A stretch of 6,099 nucleotides of DNA from a bacterium UBP10_UBA1149. GTDB lineage: Bacteria; Desulfobacterota; Binatia; UBA1149. Location: positions 396 to 6,494 of the forward strand of contig DBZX01000022.1 of the NCBI GenBank assembly GCA_002311335.1, given 5' to 3'. Each line of letters begins with the position of its first letter. Position 1 is the stretch's first letter. The notes beneath the pieces are model-generated. The model saw nothing but the letters and a program-made list of their open reading frames with translations. It was not told where the DNA came from and searched no databases. Below, piece by piece: positions 1 through 6,099 of the stretch. A program made the position numbers and the translations under genes.

Positions 1-1653
<1,653 letters not shown>

Positions 1654-1675
1654 GCGCCTCGCCGATGGTGGCCCA

Positions 1676-2923
1676 GTGGGCGACCGGGTGGCGGTGGCAG
1701 GGCCCGCGCGCGTGAAGATCGATCCCGGGCCCGCCCCGGGGCCCGTGGCGGGCTTTCGTTTTGCCGGCGTTCACGGCGGCCTCAAGACCGGTGGCAGGCG
1801 TGACACGGCGCTGGTCGTGGCCGACTCGCCGGTACCGACCGCGGCCGTGTTTACCCGCAATACCGCTGCCGCCGCGCCCGTCGTGGTGGCGCGCGAGCAC
1901 GTGGCCGACGGGCTGGCGCAGGCAGTGCTCATCAATTCGGGTAATGCCAACGCGGCCACGGGCAGCAGTGGTCTCAAGTTGGCCGAGTGGAGTTGTCGTG
2001 AACTGGCCACGCGGCTGGGCATAAAGCCTGGCCTCGTACTGCCCTGCTCAACCGGCGTCATAGGCGTGCAGCTCGACCGACGGCGCATGGCGCGGGCGAT
2101 CTCGCTTGCCACCGACGCGCTCGGTCCGCGTCGCGCCAGCGCTTGCGGGCGCGCCATGATGACGTCCGACGCGTTTCCGAAGTGGGCCTCTCGCAGCGTG
2201 CAACTGCCGGGCGGGGAGACCGCCACGGTGGCCGGCCTGGCCAAGGGTGCAGGCATGATCCACCCGGGCATGGCCACCCTTCTGTGTGTGCTGGTGACCG
2301 ACGCGCCCTTGTCATCGGGAGCCGCGCGGGCGGTGTTGGCCGAGGCCGTTGCGAGCAGCTTTAACAGCATCACCGTTGACGGCGATACCAGCACCAACGA
2401 CACCGTGGTGTTGATGGCATCGGGACTTGCCGGTGGCGAAGCCATACGTTCGAAGAAGTCGGCGGGCTACGAGCTGTTGGCCACGGCCGTCGGCGAACTC
2501 ACCGATGAACTGTCACGCATGATAGTGCGGGGGGGGGAGGGGGCCACGCGGGTGGTGAACGTGCTGGTGGAGGGCGCCCCGGGTGACGCCGACGCTGAGC
2601 GCGCGGCCCGCGCAGTTGCCACGTCCACGCTTGTGAAAGCCGCGTTCGCGGGCGGCGATCCCAACTGGGGACGGATAGTCTGCGCTCTCGGAAACTCGGG
2701 CGTCGACGTCGACTTCAAGCGCGTGGCGATCTCGGTGGACGACGTGGCGCTGGTGAAGGCCGGCGAGCTGTTGTCTGAAGAGGCCCGCCGCCGCGCTGCC
2801 CGCGTGATGAAAAACGATACCTTCACCCTCGCCATACGCCTGGGCCGCGGCCCCGGCCGCGCACGCATAGTCACGTCGGACCTCACCGAGGCCTACGTCC
2901 GCTTCAACACTGCTTACTCCTGA
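1676..2923 (+). CDS. argJ: Glutamate N-acetyltransferase / amino-acid acetyltransferase ArgJ
   Basis: ArgJ moves the acetyl group from N-acetylornithine to glutamate, recycling it in arginine synthesis; some members also use acetyl-CoA to make N-acetylglutamate. Sequence alone does not say whether this one is bifunctional. The 415 residues fit the family (about 390-415). Landmarks: GFRFAGVHGGLK (26-37), NSGNANAATG (87-96), the oxyanion-hole STGVIG (125-130), and KGAGMIHPGMATLL (190-203). Self-cleavage is expected between Ala200 and Thr201 of that last motif, giving alpha and beta chains with Thr201 as nucleophile. RGGEGATR and the closing EAYVRFNTAYS also match the family. No ATG exists near the 5' end, so the start is a GTG. 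GTG 1676 is the longest option, with GGTGG only 4 bases ahead. GTG 1712 (403 residues) has AGGG nine bases ahead and is a serious alternative. The gene follows secA by 22 bases with no terminator between, so co-transcription is likely. A run of nine G at 2529-2537 lies in frame. Confidence 0.97.
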   Translation: MGDRVAVAGPARVKIDPGPAPGPVAGFRFAGVHGGLKTGGRRDTALVVADSPVPTAAVFTRNTAAAAPVVVAREHVADGLAQAVLINSGNANAATGSSGLKLAEWSCRELATRLGIKPGLVLPCSTGVIGVQLDRRRMARAISLATDALGPRRASACGRAMMTSDAFPKWASRSVQLPGGETATVAGLAKGAGMIHPGMATLLCVLVTDAPLSSGAARAVLAEAVASSFNSITVDGDTSTNDTVVLMASGLAGGEAIRSKKSAGYELLATAVGELTDELSRMIVRGGEGATRVVNVLVEGAPGDADAERAARAVATSTLVKAAFAGGDPNWGRIVCALGNSGVDVDFKRVAISVDDVALVKAGELLSEEARRRAARVMKNDTFTLAIRLGRGPGRARIVTSDLTEAYVRFNTAYS

Positions 2924-2931
2924 ACGGGGCC

Positions 2932-2970
2932 GGGCAGCTTTAAGCAAAAAATTACCTGCCCCCTTTTGTT
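2932..2970 (+). terminator. Possible weak intrinsic terminator after argJ
   Basis: Nine bases past the argJ stop, GGGCAG (2932-2937) can pair with CTGCCC (2956-2961) across an A-rich 18-base loop. Two further C and a T-rich stretch, TTTTGTT (2964-2970), follow. This has the general form of a rho-independent terminator closing the secA-argJ unit. The stem is short (6 bp), the loop is large and the T-tract is interrupted, so efficiency is doubtful. The T-tract coincides with the proposed -35 region of the next gene. Confidence 0.35.
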
Positions 2971-2992
2971 GGCTGGGGGGAGCGGGTAGATT
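2964..2992 (+). promoter_or_regulatory. Putative sigma70-like promoter for the dehydrogenase, predicting a leaderless mRNA
   Basis: TAGATT at 2987-2992 fits the TANNNT form of a -10 hexamer. TTTTGT at 2964-2969, 17 bases ahead, could act as a poor -35 (TTGTTG at 2966-2971 would give a 15-base spacer). A transcript would then begin about 6-8 bases after the -10, at or next to the ATG at 3001, leaving no room for a Shine-Dalgarno site. The only purine-rich block, GGGGGGAG at 2975-2982, ends 18 bases before the ATG, too far for normal ribosome binding. This is inferred from spacing alone. Confidence 0.35.
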
Positions 2993-3000
2993 CCGGCACT

Positions 3001-4089
3001 ATGAAAGCTGCGATAATGCTGGCAAATAACGAGCCCATGGTGATCGAGGACGTAAACCTCGCCGATCCCGGGGATAACGAAGTACACGTCAAGTGGGGGG
3101 CCACCGGGGTCTGCCACTCAGACGTTTCGATCTGGCAGGGCAAACTGCCCCTGCCGCCGCCGGCCATCCTCGGCCACGAGGGCGCGGGAGTGGTCGTGTC
3201 GGCCGGTAAGAACGACTACGGCCTGGAGACCGGCGACCACGTGATCGGCAGTTTCGTGCCCACCTGCGGGGAGTGTTTCTACTGCAAAAACGACCAGGCC
3301 TTCGTCTGCGAAAAAGCACTGGAGATCGGCATGGGCCGTTTTCCCTTCAGTCGCCAGGATGGCAGCCCCCTGCTCTGTGGACCCGGCGGCCTGGCCACCT
3401 TTGCCGAGGAGACCGTCGTCCACGAGGCGGCGCTGGTAAAAATACCCGGAGATTTTTCGCTTGAGCAGGCTGCGTTGGTTGGCTGCGGCGTCACCACGGG
3501 CGTTGGTGCCGCCTTGTTCGCCGCCGAGGTCAAGGCCGGCAGCACCTGCGTGGTGATAGGCTGCGGAGGCGTGGGACAGGCCGTTATCCAGGGCTGTCGT
3601 GTCGCGGGTGCCGGGCAGATCATCGCCGTCGACTTGAACGAATCCAAGCGTAGCGCTTCGATAAATTTTGGTGCAACCCACTCGGTGAACCCCAACGACG
3701 AGGACCTGGGCGAGTTCGTCAAGGGCCTGACCGACGGCCGCGGCGCGGACTACGCCTTCGAGGTGGTCGGTGTACCCGAGTTGCAGCGGCAGGCCTACGA
3801 CATAACCCGCCCGGGCGGTTCGGTCATCTGGGTGGGCATCCCCAGCTACCTCGACGAGTGCAGCATACCCTCGGCCCTGCTGCCGCTTGAGAACAAGCGC
3901 ATCGTGGGCACGATCTACGGCTCGGCCAACGTGCGCACCGACTTCGTCAAGTTCATCAACTTCGCCAAGGAAGGTAAGCTCGATCTCGAGGGTATGGTGT
4001 CGCAGCGGATCAAGCTCGAAGACGTCAACGACGCTTTTACCGCCATGCTCGAGGGCGACGTCATCCGTTCGGTTATTACCTACGACTGA
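3001..4089 (+). CDS. Zinc-dependent alcohol dehydrogenase (medium-chain family, class III-like)
   Basis: This 362-residue enzyme should oxidise an alcohol, or reduce an aldehyde, with NAD(H) in the cytoplasm; the substrate cannot be read from sequence. The N-terminal GroES-like catalytic domain carries the catalytic zinc ligands Cys38, His59 (in GHEGAG) and Cys162, with Ser40 of GVCHSD at the proton-relay position. The structural zinc lobe is complete: Cys89, Cys92, Cys95 and Cys103. The Rossmann fold has GCGGVG (187-192), and Asp211 at the end of the next strand (IIAVD) predicts NAD over NADP. The layout resembles the class III / mycobacterial AdhB-AdhD-like branch, including the LATFAEE segment at 131-137. 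ATG 3001 is the only sensible start because no in-frame start codon lies just upstream, yet it lacks a well-placed Shine-Dalgarno site. The gene stands alone, separated from argJ by a possible terminator and facing gatB, so its neighbours give no pathway clue. The annotation 'formaldehyde dehydrogenase' would be premature. Confidence 0.95.
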   Translation: MKAAIMLANNEPMVIEDVNLADPGDNEVHVKWGATGVCHSDVSIWQGKLPLPPPAILGHEGAGVVVSAGKNDYGLETGDHVIGSFVPTCGECFYCKNDQAFVCEKALEIGMGRFPFSRQDGSPLLCGPGGLATFAEETVVHEAALVKIPGDFSLEQAALVGCGVTTGVGAALFAAEVKAGSTCVVIGCGGVGQAVIQGCRVAGAGQIIAVDLNESKRSASINFGATHSVNPNDEDLGEFVKGLTDGRGADYAFEVVGVPELQRQAYDITRPGGSVIWVGIPSYLDECSIPSALLPLENKRIVGTIYGSANVRTDFVKFINFAKEGKLDLEGMVSQRIKLEDVNDAFTAMLEGDVIRSVITYD

Positions 4090-4105
4090 ACGACATCGTG
4101 ATTAT

Positions 4106-4219
4106 TGGGCGCGCACCGCCAGTGCGTTCTGCGCGTTCGACTGTGGCACCCGAGGGAGCTGCAAGATCAAGGCAGGCGACGGTCTGTCCGTCGAGCTGCT
4201 GGCCTTCGGCATCGAGTGA
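4106..4219 (+). pseudogene. Coding-like 3' tail of an unidentified gene, no start codon
   Basis: The frame at 4106, ending in TGA at 4217-4219, encodes 37 residues ending in KIKAGDGLSVELLAFGIE. Of its 37 sense codons, 32 end in G or C, while first and second positions are much less GC-rich; that three-base pattern is typical of real genes here. No ATG, GTG or TTG in this frame lies between the dehydrogenase stop (4089) and this stretch; the same frame runs back only inside the dehydrogenase gene, where it is a serine-rich shadow. The simplest reading is the C-terminal stub of a gene whose front was lost when the dehydrogenase came to lie beside it. The hairpin starting 11 bases after its stop fits an old gene end. 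I do not recognise the protein. Chance or an assembly error are alternatives. Confidence 0.3.
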
Positions 4220-4230
4220 TTTAGTTGTTT

Positions 4231-4270
4231 CCGGCAAACACCAGTGTTTGTTTAGCCGGTGTTTTGCCGG
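4231..4270. terminator. Strong inverted repeat, possible terminator between convergent genes
   Basis: CCGGCAAACACC (4231-4242) pairs with GGTGTTTTGCCGG (4258-4270), a 12-13 bp stem with one unpaired T and a 15-base loop. A second stem competes with it: CAAACAC (4235-4241) pairs with GTGTTTG (4244-4250) across two bases, realistically 6 bp with a CCAG loop, and is followed by TTTA. The outer stem has no T-run after it on either strand, so it is not a textbook intrinsic terminator. The inner stem has a very short one. Its place between the converging dehydrogenase and gatB, just beyond the TGA at 4219, favours a role in termination or 3'-end protection. Confidence 0.4.
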
Positions 4271-4293
4271 GCCATAGGCTTCCCCGTTTCAGG

Positions 4294-4322
4294 GGCTGCC
4301 TGCATCGGGGCCCGCAGCAGCC
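4294..4322. repeat. Bulged inverted repeat of unknown role
   Basis: GGCTGCCTGC (4294-4303) can pair with GCAGCAGCC (4314-4322), nine base pairs with one bulged C and a 10-base loop. Just before it, CCCC (4282-4285) and GGGG (4292-4295) could form a small alternative hairpin sharing its first bases. No T-run follows on either strand. In GC-rich DNA such stems arise easily by chance, so no function is claimed. Confidence 0.35.
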
Positions 4323-4353
4323 TGTGGGCTGTGCAAAGCGCGTCGTTGAGGGG

Positions 4354-4383
4354 TGTCGGACGACAGCCGTTGGGCTCACGGCT
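4354..4383 (-). repeat. Tandem small hairpins just past the gatB stop codon
   Basis: In the gatB transcript, the stop (4400-4402) is followed after 16 bases by AGCCGT/ACGGCT (4378-4383 with 4365-4370, 7-base loop), then by TGTCG/CGACA (4361-4365 with 4354-4358, 2-base loop; only partly foldable). They share base 4365, so both cannot form fully. No U-rich tract follows. They may contribute to 3'-end processing or rho-type termination of gatB, or be chance. Confidence 0.25.
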
Positions 4384-4399
4384 TGCTCCCATCCGGCCC

Positions 4400-5860
4400 T
4401 CAGCCCGCCAGTCGTTCGCGCAGCAGGCGGTTGACCTCGCCGGGATTCGCCTGCCCGCGGCTCAGTTGCATTACCTGCCCCACGAACCAGCCCAGCAGCT
4501 TGTCGCGGCCGCCGCGGTAGTCCTCGACCTTGTCGGGATTGCCGTCCACGACCTCGGCTATCCAGGCTTCGAGTTGGCCCGAGTCGCTGACCTGCGCCAG
4601 GCCCTCTCTCTTGACGATATCGGCGGGGTCGTCGCTGCCCGTGAGCATGCGCTCGAAAACGGTTTTCGCGATCTTGCCGCTTATGCTGCCGTCGTCTATC
4701 AGCGCCAGCAGCGCGCCCAGGCGTTCGGGGGCCAGTGGTATGCGCGAGTAATCAACCTCGCCTTCGCCCGCTGCCACCCGGGTAGCGCGGAGCACGTCGC
4801 CCATCACCCAGTTGGCCACCAGCTTGGGGTTGTCGTGCGCGGCCACGGCCGCCTCGTAGTAGTCGGCCAGTTCGCGGCCGGCCGTCAACACCTCGGCGTC
4901 GTAGGCCGAAAGGTCGTAGCTCTCCACGAAGCGCGCGCGCCTGGCGTCGGGCAACTCCGGCAATGCGGCCCGCACTCTTTCGACGAGTTCGTCGGCAATG
5001 ACCAGCGGTAGCAGGTCGGGGTCGGGGAAATAGCGGTAGTCGTGGGCTTCTTCCTTGCTGCGCATGGAGCGGGTGACGCCGTGGTCGGCGTCCCAGAGGC
5101 GTGTTTCCTGGGTGATCTTTTCACCGGCGTTGAGCAGCTCGGCCTGGCGCTCGATCTCGTAGTTGACCGCGCGTTCGACGGCGCGGAAGCTGTTCATGTT
5201 TTTCACCTCGGCGCGCGTGCCGAGCTCGCTCGTGCCGCGCTTGCGCAGTGACACGTTGGCGTCGCAGCGCATGCTGCCCTCGTTCATGTTGCCGTCGCAG
5301 ATGCCCAGCCAGCGCACCACCGTCCTCAGCTTGCGCATGTAGGCTGCCGACTCGGCCGCCGAGCGGATCTCGGGCTCACTGACGATCTCCATCAGTGGCA
5401 CGCCGGCGCGGTTAAGGTCGACATAAGAAAAACCCGAGTGCGCGTCGTGGATGTTCTTGCCGGCGTCTTCTTCCATGTGTATGCGCGTGAGCGTGATGTT
5501 GCGTTCTTCACCGTCGACCACCAGCGTGACCTGCCCGCCCAGGCAGTAGGGCAGTTCGTACTGCGATACCTGGTAGGCCTTGGGGAGGTCGGGGTAGAAG
5601 TAGTTCTTGCGCGCCCAGCGGCTGGTGGGCTGCACCTCGCCACCCAGTGCCAGCGCCGCCATCACCGCGTACTCAACCGCCTGCGCGTTTACCACCGGCA
5701 GCACGCCGGGCATGCCCTGGCACACCGGGCAGGTGTGCTCGTTGGGCTGGGCACCGAAGCTGGCCGAGCAGCCGCAGAACAGCTTGCTGCGGGTGAGCAT
5801 CTGCACGTGCGTTTCCATGCCGATGACGGCTTCCCAGTCGCCCTGCTCGTAGTGGCTCAT
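4400..5860 (-). CDS. gatB: Asp-tRNA(Asn)/Glu-tRNA(Gln) amidotransferase subunit B (GatB)
   Basis: GatB is the tRNA-binding and kinase subunit of the GatCAB complex. It activates Glu-tRNA(Gln) or Asp-tRNA(Asn) with ATP and converts it to Gln-tRNA(Gln) or Asn-tRNA(Asn), using ammonia channelled from GatA. The 486 residues match the usual length (about 475-490). Landmarks: GMETHVQ (14-20); a likely zinc knuckle CGC at 29-31 with CPVC at 44-47; the cradle-domain block ARKNYFYPDLPKAYQVSQYE (83-102); HMEEDAGK (128-135) with conserved acidic residues; DLNRAGVPLMEIVSEPE (148-164); MRCDANVSLR (197-206); EVKNMNSF (218-225). The C-terminal third holds the helical and YqeY-like tail domains that grip the tRNA, from SGKIAKTVFE to the closing LLRERLAG. 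ATG at 5858-5860 overlaps the gatA stop as ATGA, so the two are translationally coupled. The presence of this complex suggests the host lacks GlnRS, AsnRS or both, as is known for many bacteria. Confidence 0.98.
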   Translation of the reverse strand: MSHYEQGDWEAVIGMETHVQMLTRSKLFCGCSASFGAQPNEHTCPVCQGMPGVLPVVNAQAVEYAVMAALALGGEVQPTSRWARKNYFYPDLPKAYQVSQYELPYCLGGQVTLVVDGEERNITLTRIHMEEDAGKNIHDAHSGFSYVDLNRAGVPLMEIVSEPEIRSAAESAAYMRKLRTVVRWLGICDGNMNEGSMRCDANVSLRKRGTSELGTRAEVKNMNSFRAVERAVNYEIERQAELLNAGEKITQETRLWDADHGVTRSMRSKEEAHDYRYFPDPDLLPLVIADELVERVRAALPELPDARRARFVESYDLSAYDAEVLTAGRELADYYEAAVAAHDNPKLVANWVMGDVLRATRVAAGEGEVDYSRIPLAPERLGALLALIDDGSISGKIAKTVFERMLTGSDDPADIVKREGLAQVSDSGQLEAWIAEVVDGNPDKVEDYRGGRDKLLGWFVGQVMQLSRGQANPGEVNRLLRERLAG

Positions 5861-5874
5861 TTGCCGGCGCTCCC
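5857..5874 (-). promoter_or_regulatory. gatA-gatB junction: ATGA overlap with upstream Shine-Dalgarno
   Basis: The gatA stop TGA (5857-5859) and the gatB ATG (5858-5860) share four bases. On the minus strand GGGAG (5870-5874) lies nine bases ahead of the ATG, inside the last codons of gatA. This fixes the gatB start and supports coupled translation, which would help keep the two subunits in balance. Confidence 0.75.
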
Positions 5875-6099
5875 GGCCAGGCCTTGTTCGGGAGGTCGCT
5901 GGTCAAAACCGATGAGTTTTTCGCAGGCCCGTGCCGCCCTGAACAACAAGGGCTCGGCCAGTGGCGGCGCCAGCAATTGCGCGCCTATGGGCAGGCCCTT
6001 GGAGTCGAGCCCGCAGGGCAGCGACAGGCCGGGCAGTCCAGCGAGGTTGCAGGGAATGGTGAGCACGTCGCTCAAGTACATCTTAAGGGGGTCGTCGGT
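5857..6099 (-). CDS. gatA: Asp-tRNA(Asn)/Glu-tRNA(Gln) amidotransferase subunit A (GatA), C-terminal 80 residues
   Basis: GatA is the amidase-signature subunit of GatCAB; it hydrolyses glutamine and supplies ammonia to GatB. Only the last 80 codons are present, read from the window edge into TGA at 5857-5859. The catalytic Ser-Ser-Lys part lies outside. The fragment begins TDDPLKMYLSDVLT, followed by IPCNLAGLPGLSLPCG and GLPIGAQLLAPPLAEPLL, which are family hallmarks near the C-terminus. A helix RAARACEKLIGF follows, then a short tail. The methionine in DPLKMY is internal and should not be taken as a start. In the common order gatC-gatA-gatB, gatC would be expected upstream of gatA beyond 6099; that cannot be seen here. 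Confidence 0.96.
   Translation of the reverse strand, partial: TDDPLKMYLSDVLTIPCNLAGLPGLSLPCGLDSKGLPIGAQLLAPPLAEPLLFRAARACEKLIGFDQRPPEQGLAGSAGK

Larger units (their letters stand above)
4090..4399. other. Intergenic region between convergent adh and gatB
   Basis: These 310 bases contain no complete gene I can support. They hold, in order: CGCGCA/TGCGCG (4110-4115 and 4130-4135), which can pair within a coding-like tail running to 4219; a strong inverted repeat at 4231-4270; a bulged stem at 4294-4322; and two small stems at 4354-4365 and 4365-4383. I recognise no tRNA, tmRNA, SRP, RNase P or 6S signature and no riboswitch core on either strand. The region must stop two transcripts running toward each other, which could explain some of the hairpins. 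Confidence 0.6.

Noticed and set aside
1665..1715. ATG at 1665 as a start for argJ or a leader peptide
   Set aside because: It is in a different frame from argJ and stops after 16 codons at TGA 1713-1715, with no attenuator-like run of Arg codons or hairpin to suggest a leader.
1771..2445. 224-residue open frame on the - strand inside argJ
   Set aside because: Shadow of argJ; Ala/Ser/Pro-rich with no motif.
3118..3681. 187-residue open frame on the - strand inside the dehydrogenase gene
   Set aside because: Antisense to conserved zinc-ligand codons; no independent evidence.
4060..4219. Frameshifted extension of the dehydrogenase into the 4106-4219 stretch
   Set aside because: The dehydrogenase already ends at a normal family length with a typical C-terminus, so no missing part needs to be supplied.
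4098..4275. GTG-started frame beginning at 4098 as a small gene
   Set aside because: Its codons lack the G/C third-position pattern, which lies in the frame of 4106 instead, and there is no Shine-Dalgarno site.
4090..4399. tRNA, integron attC site or CRISPR-like repeats in the gap
   Set aside because: No GTTCGA-type T-loop with cloverleaf, no attC core sites, and no repeated unit with regular spacers was seen.
4259..5011. 250-residue open frame on the + strand
   Set aside because: It lies mostly opposite gatB, which has unmistakable family motifs; it is a high-GC antisense shadow with no recognisable domain.
5860..6081. A 74-residue stand-alone protein starting at the ATG read from 6081
   Set aside because: The frame is open to the window edge and the upstream residues TDDPLK also match GatA, so this ATG is internal to a truncated gatA.

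Overview
The window is about 6.1 kb of high-GC bacterial DNA (roughly two thirds G+C by eye, with strong G/C preference at third codon positions). It is densely packed with chromosomal housekeeping genes. SecA carries a full C-terminal SEC-C zinc tail, arginine is made through an ArgJ-type acetyl cycle, and a GatCAB amidotransferase is present. Together these suggest a free-living bacterium that makes Gln-tRNA and/or Asn-tRNA by transamidation. I cannot name the phylum with confidence; a high-GC Gram-negative lineage of the former Deltaproteobacteria (Desulfobacterota/Myxococcota-like) is a guess. All the long genes use the ATA isoleucine codon unusually often for such GC-rich DNA, which supports one genomic background.

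Layout. (1) 1-1653, + strand: the last ~550 codons of secA, the preprotein translocase ATPase; its 5' end lies outside the window. (2) 1676-2923, +: argJ, 22 bases after secA and possibly co-transcribed. (3) 2924-3000: a 77-base gap with a possible weak terminator for secA-argJ and a promoter-like pair whose -10 element lies only 8 bases before the next ATG. (4) 3001-4089, +: a complete zinc-dependent, NAD-preferring medium-chain alcohol dehydrogenase with all zinc ligands. (5) 4090-4399: a 310-base gap between convergent genes. It holds a short coding-like tail with no start codon (4106-4219), a strong inverted repeat right after that tail's stop, and several smaller hairpins. (6) 4400-5860, - strand: complete gatB. 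(7) 5857-6099, -: the last 80 codons of gatA, overlapping gatB by four bases (ATGA).

Functional reading: secA serves protein export, argJ arginine synthesis, gatA/gatB tRNA-dependent amidation, and the dehydrogenase is a single gene with unknown substrate. Nothing looks like a defence system, mobile element, CRISPR array or biosynthetic cluster. I found no clear new system. The places worth a second look are the apparently leaderless dehydrogenase start, the gene-tail-like stretch and hairpins at 4106-4383, the ATA codon habit, and the G9 run inside argJ.
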